Source: Hippopus hippopus (taxonomy: Eukaryota; Mollusca; Bivalvia; Cardiida; Cardiidae). From it: a DNA stretch of 64,000 nt. Positions 26,201 to 41,200 of the stretch are shown in pieces. The notes under the pieces are model-generated. The model was not told the DNA's origin, ran no database searches, and saw nothing but the letters and a program-made list of their open reading frames with translations. Location: positions 29,448,426-29,512,425 of the forward strand of contig OX328106.1 in NCBI GenBank assembly GCA_946811185.2. Reading direction: 5' to 3'. Both the position numbers and the translations under genes were made by a program. Each line of letters begins with the position of its first letter. The first letter of the stretch is position 1.

Positions 26201-29200
26201 TTTTAATTACAATGTTTCAGGATGATATGGCAGGTATAGGCAGGGGGTGTCCACATCAGAATAAAGGACAGTCCTCCTGTATAAATGGAGGCAGGATTGA
26301 TGCAAGCTGTTGTGTAGATTCACATATCAGTTTAAACTTAGCTTGTCAACAGCAGCCGGCAATTACAGGAGTATTGTGCTGTAAACAGTCAGGTAGGTTT
26401 CTCACATCATCTTAGAAAATGTTTGTATGATGTTCAACACCATTTTCAGGATTAGTTCAGTTGCAGCTGCCAGAGCACCTATCCATGCTTTTCTGGATTT
26501 TCTTTTCCAAGTAATTTGCAAGTCATACTTCTCAAGCAATTGGCTGCTTTCCCACATTACCAATGTCAAAACGTTGATCAGCCGTGAAAGAGGAATGAAT
26601 CCTGCTGCAATAACTATCATCAATCCTTAGAAAGATATTGGCCAAGCAGGGGATTCAAACTAGCTACCCAACATGGTTTCAAGCCCTCAGCGTTTGGCAC
26701 TGAGCTACTGGGCCTGGTATCATCCATGTAGCAGCTTGTGATATAACGTTTATTATCCAGGTTGAAATGGTCTTAATTCTTTACTAGATGACAGCATTTT
26801 CTCCTTGTTCCACAATGTTTTCAAAAGATTATATGTCAATGTTGTTGAAACACTGGACTGTTTGGTTAACACTTTACCACACAATCCCGACTTTTAACAA
26901 CCCTGATAAAGAAGCCTTCTGAAAACATCGTGGGAAAAGGAGAAAATGCAGGTAACCAGCATTTTCTCCTTTTTCCACAATGTTTTCTACCCTTCCCAAA
27001 ACAAATTTCAGTATTTGAGTCACATTTATTTTATCATCTGCGAATGCTCTAAATTTGGACCAGTCCAAAATTTTGTTGTTTGGTAAAGAGTTAAGGACTA
27101 AACCTTTGCGATAACTGGTTAGAAGGCAGCAATATTAACCCTTTACCAATTAACGAAATTTCAGACTGGTCCAAATTGAAAGCTTTTGCAGACAACAAAT
27201 TAAAGGTGGCGTAAATGACAAAATTTGCCCTTGGTAAGATAGAAAACATTGTGGGAAAAGGAGAAAACGCTGGTTACCAGCATGTTCTCCTTTTCTCACA
27301 ATGTTTTCAAAAGCTTTCTTTGTCAGGGTCTTTAAAAGTCAGCATTGTGTGGTAAAGGGTTATCAAACATCCACTACAACAAGTGAGCCATGCTCTGGCA
27401 AAAGGGGGTTTAGATGCATCTCTGTTATGCATTATTTACCAAGCAAGTCAATACATAATTATGTAATCATAAAATCCATTTTGGATAACAACTGACTAAT
27501 TCCTGAGGTAGGATGGACCTTTGACATGCAGAAAATTTACAAATAGCAAAAGGTTTCCACTCATGTCAGCCTGTGTGGACTGCGCAGGCTGAGCTGGGTC
27601 GATGCCTATCGCAGATGCATTAAACTGCCTTTTGTACGGGGTATGACTCGTATGCTTTGGGTACTTGCAAAGCTTTGCTAAGATAACTTGTTATGAGTGT
27701 CCACAACAAAGGTTTCTGACTTATCTGGACATCTTCATGTAACAGTTGTAGATAACAAGGGAAGATTGTACATGCAGGATACTCTGTTGGGTGGTCTAGG
27801 CAGTGCAATATTTATGTTGTTTTGAACACCATTGAAAGTACAGTGCATTCATCTCATGGAATGTACACCTGCACCATTTCATGTACCTGGCATATGCTTT
27901 TGGTGGTTTGACTTTGAATTTTTGAAACTAAATTATAATAATTAATTGATGGATTTTAGCTCCACTGGCCAAAGGCCCTGTGTCTGTCTTGAATGTTCTT
28001 GTATCCATGCCTGCATCTGAGCTTGAATTAACCCTTTACCAAACAATCCCTGGTTTTTACGACCCAGAGGAAGAAGCCTTCTGAAAACATTGTGGGAAAA
28101 GGAGAAAATGCTGGTAACCAGCATTTTCTCCTTTTCCCACAATGTTTTCTACTCGTCTAATGTCAAGTTTCAATTTTTGAGTCATGTTTATTTTGTCATC
28201 TGCAAATGCTTTCAATTTGGACAAGTGTAAAATTTTGTTGTTTGGTAAAGAGTTAACTGCTATTTAAAACATCTTCTCTGAGGCTCCCCATGAAATTTTT
28301 ACCAAGTTTTACTGAAATGATCCTGCTACTGTGCTCTTCAGAACTCCTTCAAAGAATTTGAATTTAAAATTTTGGCTGCCATGACAACAGCACTGAAAAA
28401 TATGGAAAATCTTTTGCAATATTTTCTTTTACAAATTGGCATCATGATTCTTTGCTTGATCTCTTTCAGATTCTTTAATATCATATTTTTGTGATCTTGC
28501 AAAGAACATGGCTGCTGTGCAGTTGGCTGAAATTTAATTCATAACAGACTATACGTAAGCTTGTAAACAGATCAAGGGAAACGACTCGGGTTTATTAAAT
28601 ACGGATACATGCGGATACATGAATTTTATTATCTTCCTTAATTATCAAACTGTATTGATTGATATTGATATGATTGGTGTTGTGTGTTTAAGTCCTTTGG
28701 ATAGAAAATGTTAAGTTGGTAGTGATAAAGATTTATTTACATGATGATGATTATGCTCAGATGAGCTACACCATTTATACCTTAGAAAAAATGTGTTCCT
28801 GCTACTTAAAGATACATCTTTACGGCCAGAGAGAAAAAGAAAAAAAAAAAACTTGATAGAGTGTAGAACCTAGACAGCTATGTAAACATAGATGAATTTC
28901 AATGTATTAGGTATATGGGATAAAGAAACTAAAGGGATTTGTCTTTGATTTTAAACGGGAAACAACCACAGTGATGTTTTGGATAGCCTCTAGAGAATGA
29001 AATGCATTTCCTATCCATCGTAATCTGTACAACCTTTCAACCATCAGGGGCAACATTTGGCATGAAGATACAAGAGTGAATATAGTTTCATAAAATAAAG
29101 ATGAAACTGGTTTAAAAAACTGGTTGAAAATGAGTGAAGATGTATCTTTAAATTTTGGAAATCTTCTTGTCAAGGCACTCTTAGCTAGAATTCATTGATA

Positions 29201-32200
29201 TTTAGTGTGAATGATACCTGATTGTATCTGCTTATGTTCACTGATATCATCTTGGCATATGAAAAGGTAAAACTTTTTTCTGGGACTAGGCTTGTTTTCT
29301 CTGTGAATTTTATTGCCATACAAACTTCCTACACAGAAGTTTAATGTTTCTGTCAATACCTGTTAAGTGTATGGCACTTTTATTTAAAGGAAGTGGAGCA
29401 ATACAGGGCCTTTGTCGCCCACTTTGTTGTAGACTGAGATAAACATTCAATTAATCTTTACAAAACAACAAATTTTTAAAAACTTGACCAAACTCAAAGT
29501 ATTTTCAGGCAGCAAAATTAATATTACTTAAAAGATGTTAATTTCTCACGTAGAATAATAGGAACCATTTCGGGAAAAAGGAGAAAAAAATGCTGGTTAC
29601 CAGCATTTTCTCCTTTTTTTTCGTCAATGTTTTCAAATGCCATCTTCTTCAGGGTAGTTAAAATATGTTGCATATTACTGTTTTGAAAAGGGTAAAAATG
29701 TTTAAGTTCAGTGGAAACAGAAAATATACAGAAACAGACTGTAATAATGTATGAAATCTGGTGCTGTTTCAGCCAAGAGACCTCACATCGTTGTTCCACC
29801 ACCAGAAAGACTAGATGTGAATGTAGGACAAATATTCATGCTGTCATGCCAAGCAACTGGTACCCCACCACCACGGACACAATGGTACAAAGATGGAGCA
29901 AAAATTGCAGGCTCCACACCATATATCAATTCAAGAATATCAATTCTACAGTCAGGTATACATAATGATATTACACTGTAAAATTCACATTGATTATACA
30001 TATTTTACAAGTATGTATTGACACTGTCTCTTGCAAATTTGTTTGGAGGGAGGGTAACAAATTACAAGATATGAGTGATAAAGTATAAGATTCTTAACTT
30101 GTAGGCCCTGGGCTCAGTCCTCAGATGATTTGTTTGTTTGTTTGTATAGGGTTTAACACTGTTTTCAACAATAATTTAGTTATATTGTGGTAGCCAGTGC
30201 ATCTATGCATACTTTTCTGGGATTTCTTTTACCAGTACTTTGCACCATCTTCTTCGGAAGACACTGGTTGCTTTCCCACATAAGCAGTGTGGGAAAAATG
30301 CTCAACTGTGAGTGAGGAATGAATCCTGTTACAATGACTATCATCAATCCTCAGGAAGAAATTGGCCAAGGTGAGAATTTGAATCAACAACCCCCAGGTC
30401 TCGAGTTCTGTATGCTACTGACTGCGCTTCCAGGCCTAGCCCTCAGTTGACAGATTGGGTTTTTTGTTTGGGTGGCCTTGGGCAAGACTCCTCAGAGCCC
30501 TAGCCTAGCTCTAGTGAAACCAATGACATACATGAATATGTGAGCTATTTCCATGATATATCTGAAAAGTTATTGAAAGAGGCATTAAACATCATTCAAT
30601 CAATAAATTACAAGGTTCAGTTGTTTCATCAGCTGGTTTTCAGTGCAAATCTTTATAAATAATGCAGATGCTTCATGTTCATTTTAAACTATTATTTAAC
30701 ATGTTTATATTTGCAATGTTTTTTCACTAAACAAATCAAATTTAGGGGTTTTCAAGTGCACTTTACAAATAAGCCATAATTTACTTGTCTGTGAGGTAAT
30801 AAAAAACAGATTTCTTTTACCCTTTACCACGAAATCCTGACTTTTAACGACTCTTAGGAGTAGGACAATTGAAAACATTGTGAGAAAAGGAGAAAATGCT
30901 GGTAACCAGTATTTTCTCCTTTTCCCACAAAGTTTTCCAACATATCATAGACATAAATCATCATGTGAGCTACATTTATATTGTTGTCTGCAAATGCTTT
31001 GAATTTGGTATAGTCCAAAATTTTGTCGTTTGGTAAAGAGTTAACCCTTTACCACACAAGAAAATTTTAGACTTGTCCATTTTGAAAGAAGTTGAAGACA
31101 ACAAGGTGAATGTGACTCAACTGATGGGGTTTGTCTTTGAAAGGGTAGAAAACATAGTGAGGAAAGGTGAAAATGGTTACTAGTTTTTTCTCCTTCTCCA
31201 TCAATGTTTCCAAAATCCTTGTTCCTCAAGGTCGTTAAAACTGTAGATTGTGTGGTAAAGGGTTAAGGCATACTAGTCTATTTTTGTGAAGGAAATGGTG
31301 GGACAACAGTGAACTTTGATTACACTCTTAACTCTTTACCACACAATCCCAAGTTTTAACAACCCAAAGGAAAGAGTTTTTTGAAAACATTGTTGGAAAA
31401 GGAGAAAATGCTGATAACTAGCATTTTCTCCTTTTCACACAGTGTTTTCTGTTTTATTAAAAACAAATCTTGTCATTTGAGTCATGTTCAGTGCTTTCAA
31501 TGTGGGTGAGTCTAAAATTACCCAAACAATCATGTGTTTTAACAATCCTGAGAAAGAAAGCTTTTGAAAACCTTGTAAGAAATTGAGCAAATACTTTAAA
31601 CCAGTATTGTTTCCTTTTCCCAGAATATTTTCTACCCTTTCAATGACAAATCTGACGATTTTGGCCACACATAATCTGTCAAGATGCTTTTCATTTGGAC
31701 AAATTAAAAATTTTGTTGTTTGGTCAAGTTAGGTTTGTATAAGTCCACACACAAGCTGAGACCTGGGTCGAAACTTTTTGCTACCGTTATATTATCTGTC
31801 TGCCAAAGGACCATTCTCCCTCATGATTCAGCTGGTTTGTGGAAAAAAACGGATCCATATTATGTAACCGATTGCTTGATATAGTGCATATAATGCACTA
31901 CAAAGATGCGTGAACCCTTTTTTCCCAGAGTGTCCCTTATATTTATTCTAGTCATTTGACTCAAAAAGATGAGAGGATAGTTTGAAGATTTAGCCCCCAT
32001 ATTAAAGATATTTTAGACAGCTCAAAGTTGGAATAGTTGTTATTAATAGGGGAGCCAATACCAAAATGACAAGTAACCTACTAGACATTTTAGACACTTC
32101 AAAGTGGAATAGTTGTTAAATATCAACAGGGGAACCGATACTATAAGGACTAGTAATCTCCAAGACATTTTAGACATAGCTTTCACTGAAAAAGCAGCCA

Positions 32201-35200
32201 CAGTCGAGCTTTGGAACTTGCATGCATTCCTCTAGTTTGTGTTTCAGGTGATTTGTTAGTAACACTATCTAGGCGTTCAGATTCGGGTCATTACAGCTGT
32301 GAAGTGATCAATGAAGAGGGAATAGATATAGCACATACACAGGTCCTTGTGAAAGGTAAGGTTGAAACTTGAATGAAACTTAATGGCCCACCCGGTAGCC
32401 AAAAACAAACAAAATAGGGAGTCAAAATGCAGACCATTTGAAAGTATGAGTTTTATCAGTCTGATAATGTGCTACTGTACTGCCAGTCAAATTTCGAATC
32501 AGTAACAGAAGAAAAGAATTTTAAAACTAGAATTAAGGTTGCCAAATTTAATTCTAGTTTTCAAATTCTTTTTTCTGTCAGCAACTGGAACTTTGACTGG
32601 CCATATTGTAGCACATTGTCAGACTCATGATGATAACCATACTTTGAAAATGGCATGAACTAAATTTGTCTGCAATGTGACCCCCCAAATTGGCAACTAT
32701 AAAGATACTTTCTGTACCAACTGCAGGAGACAAACTAACACTTGCCGAGAGAAAAGTTTAGGACTTATCTATGGGTAAATCAAAAGCATTTACAGATGAC
32801 AAATTATATGTAGTGCAAAGAAACTTATAGCTGCAATTCTCTGCAAATTGGTGCAAATGATCCTTTACTGGACTTCTTTCAGATTTTCTAAAATAATTTT
32901 GATTTTGCAAGGAACATGGCTGCTTTAGGCTTGGTTTAGTTTTAATTCATAACAAGCTATAGTTATGAATTGTTTTTGAAACGGTAGAAAATATTGTTGG
33001 GAAAAAGCAGAAAATGCTGGTTATCAGCATTTTGTCCTCTACCAACAATGTTTTCAAAAATCTGTCTTCCTCAAGGTCGTTAAAAGCTGGAATTTCAGAT
33101 TAAACCTTGTAGTTCTGAATGAATGAAATGGATGCACTCACTACTTAACCCTTTACCACACAGTCCCAAGTTTTAGCTACCCTGAAAAAAAGCCTTTTGA
33201 AAACATTGTGTGAAAAGGAGAAAATGCTGGTAACCAGCATTGTCTCCTTTTCCCACAATATTTTCTATCCTATCAGAGACTAATTCAACCATGTTTGCAA
33301 CATTTAATTTGTTGTTTTCAAATGCTTTCAATTTGGACCAGTCTAAGATTTGGCTATGTGGCAAAAGGTAACTTAAGAAGGATATATTGCAATTTCACAC
33401 CTGTTTTTTGTCAGAATATCTGGTAAAGAAGTGCAGAGTGAAGATCCAAGCCCAGACTGCATGTTCTCTGCTGTCTGATCTTGACCTACACTGTCCTCAT
33501 AAGCAATTGAGCCATGCTCTGTGATAAGGGGGCTTAATGCATCTGCGAAAAGTTTCGACTCAGGTCATCCTGCGCAGTCCGCACAGGCTGACCTGGGCCA
33601 AAACTTTTTGCTTTTGGTCAATTTTCTGTATGTCAAAGGACCAGTGTACCTCATGATTTAGTAGGTTGTTATACAAAACAGATTTTAGGTCTGTACAATA
33701 CTGTGATGACTTGCTTGGTATCATGCATCACGTACATGTATTATGCCCCCTTTTGCCAGAGCATGACTCAATTATATTCAGGTTCAGCTGCTCTTAGGTT
33801 GACTTTGAACAATGTTGCAATTCTCTTTTCAAAAGGCTAGTATGGAATAAGTGTCATATAGGTTTGCTTTTATATTGTTTGACAGAGCATGACTCTGGAT
33901 GTGAGGATGGTACCACAGAGGGTTTAGCAATACATAAAGATATACATGCATGTGCAGGTAAGCAATCTTTGTTTCTCACTTTGTACAGAGTGTCCCATAA
34001 TATAAGTGACTATTATAAACACTTGAAACTTTGAATTGGAGTAAACAGCCCACCATGAAAGTTGGTGCATGGATGTTTTGGCCAGCAGTCAATTTGGCCC
34101 AGTACAATTTTTCTAAGACACTTTGGCCAACCAAAATAAACAGGTTTAGAAGATTTAGCCAGACAAAAATGGTGGCTTTGTAAAATGGAAAATTCAGTTC
34201 TTTGGAATTTGTTTCTGGTAGATCTATACATGCATTTGTTGACTTTAAATTGTTACACAATATACGGGGCATAATTGTGTTTGCATTAAGCATATTTATT
34301 TGTTGATTGGTCTAAATTTCTTGTTTTCCCATTGCCTTTCTTCTAATCTTCAATGAAGCAAAATGCTATCATCCCTTTATGTGCATTCATCACTAACCAA
34401 CTGAATTGCTTTAAAGATTTCAAAGATAAAAGTTTCTTGGGTCCATTTATTATTTGTTACACAACAACAGATTCATGAATTTTTGATGATTGATGATGAC
34501 TGGAGGAGAAAATATTGTGAAAAAAGGAGAAAATAGGGTCACAACTGTTTCCTCCTTTACCAACAATGTTCTCAAATTTTTTTACAACCAAATCTGATAA
34601 TTTCAACCATGTTTAAATTCTTATCTGTAAATGCTTTCAGTTTGGATGACTGCAAGTTTTTGTTGTGAGGTGAAGAGTTAAATGATACCAAATATTCTCC
34701 TGTGATTTATCCATGATAACTTCATTCCATCCCTGCTAACTGGACATATAAACAAATTGAATTTGGACTAAGATTACAAAATGAAACCTTTTTTGAAATA
34801 GCAATGGATATCTTTGGTTTCCCAATATGACTGATTCTTTGCCATATTTATGGGGGGTCCACACAATCGATTGGGTCTTGTATAAGATTTCTTTTTAAAT
34901 ACCAATGAATTTCACTTGATATATTTTGCTTTGCAACTGTATGAACTGTGCGCTTGAAAAGGTGCAATATTTGATGATTGATTTACAGGATGGTCCTTTT
35001 GCCATAGGTAACTCCATCTATTTTTACTACATCAAATATGATGTCATGATACTGATCTGGATACCAATCCTTGTAACCAACATGTATTATTGATCATGTG
35101 ACATTCCCAGAAGTCTTTGTAAAACTCTGGTGCAAAATCTAAAAATATCTTAAGAGGTTATGTAACCCATTAATTCTCTACCACACAATCCAGACTTTTA

Positions 35201-38200
35201 ATGACCATGTAGAAGAAGGCTTTTGAAAATATTATGGGAAAAGGAGAAAATGCTGGTAACCAGCACTTTCTCCTTTTCCCACAATGTTTTCTACTCTGTG
35301 AAAGACAAGGTTAATGTTTTTTAGTTGCATTTAATCTGTCACATACAAATCCTTTCAATTTTGCCAAGGATAAATTTTGTTTTGTGGTGGAGTGTGAAGG
35401 AAATACCGTTTAAATAAAAATTTTTTCCAAATAAAATTTTTTCCGTCTTTTGTCTGCCTCGTTTACTGATGATTTGCTAGCTATCTCCTTACTTTATTCA
35501 GTGCTTAATCATATTATAAGTTTAGTGACATTTGGAAAACCTGAATAGCTCCCTTTAACCTTTTACTAAACAAACCAGAGTTTTAACGACCTTGAGGAAA
35601 AAGCCTTTTGAAGATGTTGTGGGAAAAGGAGAAAATGCTGGTAACCAGCATTTTCTCCTTTTCCCACAATATTTTCTTCCATATAAAAGAAAAATTTTAT
35701 CATTTGAGCCACATCTAAATGGTCATCTGCAAATGCTTTCAGTTTGGATGAGTCTAAACTTCTGTTGTGTGGTAAAGAGTTAAATGTACACCTTGATGGG
35801 TTATGCAAGGTGCTGTTTTGTTGTCATAATAATAAAATACTCATTAAGGTAACATTTTAATAGATTTTCTTCAGCAAGTGAGAATATTTAATGGCAGTTT
35901 TATTTGTTTATATGATATCTGCGATATTATATAACAATTGTGTCTCGGGTCATTTTTATCAGTTAACACATTTTGAATAGATTTTATCTCTATCTGGGAT
36001 GCAATAATGTTTTGCACCAACATCCTCCATGGTCCAATTGTAAAAATCAATGGTTTTTGACTCAGATGTTTAACTCTTTACTTTACCAAACAATCCCTGG
36101 TTTTCACGACTCTGTGAAAGAAGCTTTTTGAAAACATTGTGGGAAAAGGAGAAAATGCTGGTAACCAGCATTTTCTCCTTTTCCCACAATGTTTTCTACC
36201 CTTCCTAAAACAAATTTCGATTTTTGAGTCACTTTAATTTTGTCGTCTGCTATGATGCTTTCAATTTGGAACAGTCTAAAATATTGTCATTTGGTAAAGA
36301 GTTAATGTCTAATCCCTGCATGTCTCGTTATGGTAGAAATACACTTTACCCTTAACAACAAAATGCCAAATTTAAATGACCTTGAAGAAGAAGGCTTTTG
36401 AAAACACTGTGTTTCAACAACCTTTCAAAGCCAAATCCCATCTTTTAAGCCTTATTGAATTTGTTTTCTGCAACCTGGTAAAGAGGTAGGCATCTTTGCA
36501 ACCCAATTATACCTTGTTCACTATGATTTTTTGTATAGAAAAAAACAATCTATCTCAAAATATTTCATTTAGCATATTGAATGCATTTGCAGACAAAATA
36601 GTGGCTCAAGTCATTTTAATGATCTTCTTTTGAAAGGGAAGAAAACACTGTCGGGAAAGTAGAACGAAACAGGTTATGTGCATTTTATACTACTTTTCTC
36701 ATAGTGTTGGGGAGGGGAACACTGGATTGTTTGGAAGGGAGTTGAAGACTTAAAATTTAGGCTGCCTAGAGCTACTTTGCTTTTGCGAACAGTGTACATC
36801 AATATCAGATGGCACAAAACGAGCAGTCTGATGATAGATCTACGCTGTCAGATATGGTGAGATTACTATAATGAGCAAAGTTTTCAACTGAAAACTATAG
36901 GTCTTCACTGTAGGTGGGAAATCTTTAGTTTAATTTATTTAACAGCTTAACTCTTTACCAAACGACAAAATTATAGACTGGTCCAAATTGAAAGCATTTG
37001 CAGACGACAAAATAAAGGTGACTGAAAAATTGAAATTTGGTTTGGAAAGGGTAGAAAACATTGTGGGAAAAGGAGAAAATGCTGGTTACCAGCATTTTCT
37101 CCTTTTCCCACAATGTTTTCAAAAGGCTTCTTTCTCAGGGTCGTTAAAAGTCGGGATTGTGTGGTAAAAAGTCAACACCCTAACCGAAAAACAAAAGTTG
37201 TCTGAATTTAAAGCATTTGCAGACGACAAATCAAATGAGGCTAAAACAGTTGAAATTATCCTTTAAAGAGTAGAAAACATGGTTGGAAAAGGAGAAAGTG
37301 CTGGTTACTGGCATTTTCTCCTTTTCCCACTGTGGTTTCAAAAGGCTTCTCTTTCAGGGTCGTTAAAACCTGGAATTGTGTGGTAAAGGGTTAAGGGTTA
37401 ATACCCTTGGCTTGTACATATGTGCATTATGTTTTTATTGTTATCCAAATTTTGCTTTTGTTCTGCAGGTCGTTGGAAGGGACACATAAAACATGGACGG
37501 ACTTTATGTCGACAAGGTTGGCGAGTATGTAGTAGTCAGGACGAACAGCGGCTAAAAGATTTGAGCTGGTTAGATATTTTAGACATGAAAGGATGTTATG
37601 CGTATAATGCTGCAAACGATAAACGGGGAAAATGTAAAAGGTACGCTCAAACAGTCACACCGTTACTTAACAGACACATGCTTTTGCAGCTCTGTTAAAC
37701 GGGATAATTATCATAGTGAGAACTATATAAACTCTTTGCCACACAGTCAGGAGTTTTAACGACCCTGAAAAAGAAGGCTTTTGAAAACTTTGTGGGAAAA
37801 GGAAAAAATGCTGGTAACCAGCATTTTCTCCTTTTCCCAAAATGTTTTCTACCCTATCAAAGACCCAAGTCATCTTTTGAGCTACATTTGATTTGTCGTC
37901 TGCAAATGCTTTCACTTTGGTCAAGTCTTAAGTTTTTGTTGTGTAATAAGGAGTTAACTCTTTACCAGATGAAAAAGTTTTAAAATGGTCTAAAATAAAT
38001 GTGTTTGGAAGAAGGCAAATTCAATAAGGTTCAAGTTATGGGATTTGTCTGTGAAAGAGTAGAAAATTTTGTGGAAAATAGGTGAAATGTGAAAATATTT
38101 TCATGCTACCTATTAATAACTGTTAAGGGAGGCTACTCGGATGAAAATGAAGACAAAGTTTTAGGAGTTTCCTTCCCCTTTTAGCTCCTTCACCAGACAA

Positions 38201-41200
38201 CAAAGCTTTTGACTTCTTCGAATCTTAAGTAATAGCAGATGATAAAATGTCACTTATATGATGGAATTGGCTTTTGAAAACGGAGAAAACATTGTGGAAA
38301 ACCAGTATTCTCTCCCTTTCCTACAGTGTTATCAAAAGGTTAATTTCTCTGGGTTGTTAAAACTTTGGGTTGTGTGGTAAAGGGTTAACTATTATTGTCC
38401 CTGCTAACCGTTTACCAAATGAGACTAAGTTTTAACAAATCCCGCTAAAGGTGTCTTTTGGAACATTGAAGGAAAAAGCACGAAATGATGGTAACCAGCA
38501 TATTCTCTTTTTCCATCTATCTTTATCATCGTTTCTCTTTCTCTTCCAAATGAATAAGTTACACTTTTCCAAAGGCTACTTATACACTTTCCTTGCAAGA
38601 TGAATAACCCGTTTGGCCATAGTCAAGAGTGAAGTAATAGACGATGCAGATTTAAGATCAGACTGCACGTTCTGTGCAGTCTAATCTTGATCTACACTTT
38701 CTACAAAGGCTTCTTGTGTCATCTACAGTAAAGAGAGAATTAATTTGTAGTCTGCAACAGCTTTCAAAATGAAGGAGTCTCAAAATTAACCCTTTACCGC
38801 ATGATGCCGACTTTTAACGGCCCTGTTAAAGAAGCCTTTTGAAAACATTGGGGGAAAAGGAGAAAATGCTGGTAACCAGCATTTTCTCCTTTTCCCACAA
38901 TGTTTTCTACCCTATCAAAGAAAGACTGCCCCATTTGAGCCACATTGAAATTGTCGTCTGTAAATGCTCTCAATTTGGATTAGGCTAAAATTTTGTCGTC
39001 TGGTAAAGGGTTAATGTTGGTGTTTTTGATGAAGTTAACCCTTCACCATAGAATCCACAGTTCTAACAAATCTGAGAGAGAGGGCTTTTGAAAACAAAGT
39101 GGAAAAAGGAGAAAATGCTGGTTACCAGCATTTTCTCCTTTTCCCACAATGTTTTCTACCTTTTCAAAGGCAAATTTTGTCATTTGAGATATATCTAATT
39201 TGTTGTCTGCAAATGCTTTCAATTTGTCGGAGTCTAAAATTTTTTTGTATGGTAAAGACTTAAAGTCCTTTTGCAGTCTACTCTTGATGCATAACCAGAT
39301 GACAAAATTTTAGACTGGTCCAAATTCAAAGCATCTGCAGACAACAAATTGAAACTGGCTTAAATGCTGGTATTTTGTCTGTAAAAGTGTAGAAAACTTT
39401 GTGGAGAAAAGGAGAAAATGTTATCAGCATTTTCTGTTTTTCTCATAATCTTTTCAACAGTCTTTCCCAGTTGGGTTGGTGAAACACAGGATTTTGTTAA
39501 ATTGTTAAACACACTTGACATCAGCCTACCTGAATAAAAGGGTCGACTTTATTTGTTCTATAGGTGTCGATCAGGAAAAGGAAAACTTGCAGGCATTGGA
39601 AGAAACTGTGGTCGTATTCGGTATTCAAGACCATCTTGTATTTCATATGGCCGTATTGATGTCTACCAAAGGAGGGATGAAATACCTAAACAAGATAGCT
39701 GTTCTTACACAGAAGGCAAAACTACAGGTGTATTGTGCTGTAGGCGTTTTAAAAGTAGGTAGAAATTTATAAATGAATACGACAAAGGATGTTTCGCTTT
39801 AACAGATTTTTTTTTTGCATCCTAGTTTTGTTCAACCTTTAACTATACTGCAAAAATTGAGACTAGTCTGAATTAAAAGCATTTGCAGAAGATAATTTAA
39901 ATGTGGCTCCAATGATAGCATCTTATTCAGAAAGAATAGAAACATTTTTGGAAATGGAGAAAATGCTGGTCGTTAGTTGTTTTTTTTCTTTTTGCATAGA
40001 TAGTTTTGTTTTGATCCTTTACCACACGGCAAAAACTTAGACTAGTCTAAATTGAAAGCATTTGAAGACAGTAATTTAAATGTGGCTCCACTGATGATAT
40101 AGGTTTTTCTGAAAGAGCAGAAAACATTGTGGGAAAAGGAGAAAATGCTGGTTACTAGCATTTTTTCCTTTTCCCACAATATTTTCAAATGCCTTCCTTT
40201 CTCAGGGTCATTAACTCTTTACCACAAGAGAAAATTTTAGACCGGTCCAAATTAAAAGCATTTGTAGACGACAAAATAAATGTGACTGAAAAATTGAAAT
40301 CTGGTTTGGGAAGGGTAGAAAACATTGTGGGAAAAGGAGAAAATGCTGGTTACCAGCATTTTCTCCTTTTCCCACAATATTTTCAAAAGGCTTCTTTCTT
40401 AGGGTCGTTAAAAGTCAGGATTGTGTGGTAAAGAGTTAAAACTTGGAATTGCTGATAAAAGGTTAAACCAATTTATTTTACATCCATTGTGAAACAAGTC
40501 CTCAGATCTTATATTAAACACTCTTAACAGTTGCTTCATAGAAACCATAGCAGATCCTCATGCTGTGACACAGGTAGTTAGAAAGCTTGAGCTAATTCGT
40601 TACAGGGTTTTTAACCTGGAACTGTTGATGAGATAGGCCGATGCTTGACCCCTACACTCGTGTTGCCCACAACTTGCATCTTGCAGCATATAGCTCCGTG
40701 AAACATTTTCACAGAAGGAGAAATTGCATGTCCAGAGAAATTTTTCCTTTTGCCACTCGTACATTGATACTCAATACTTGTTTCTCTTCAGTAATTTTAA
40801 GCCTTCCCAAAAATGAGACTTGTTACTGCATGAGTAGAAAAAATTTTGGGAAAAGATGGAAATGCTTGTTACCAGCTTTTTCTTCTTTTTCCCGCAGTGT
40901 TTTCAAAAGTTTTCATTCTTGGGGATCAAGCCCCGCAGGTCAGTTGGTAGGTCACTTGAAACCCAGAGGTCACTGCTTCAAATCCCCACATCAGCAAAAT
41001 ACTTTCCAGGGGGTTTATGATAGTCATTGTGACGGATTTATTCCTCTCTCATAGTTAATCTTTATTTCCATGATGGTTAGTTGGGAAAGTAGTGAATTTG
41101 AAAAATACTGTGTGAAGTACTGATGAAAGAAATTCCAGAAAACCAGAAAAATATGGATGGCTGCATTGGCTGCCATGACATAACTGAAATAATGTTAAAA

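Noticed and set aside
29711..29965. 84-codon frame overlapping Ig exon 4 in another phase
   Set aside because: The frame at 29773 gives the Ig landmarks and matches both neighbouring splice phases; this one does not.
40641..41054. 137-codon + strand frame
   Set aside because: It crosses a MITE fragment and a SINE-like copy; no protein family pattern.
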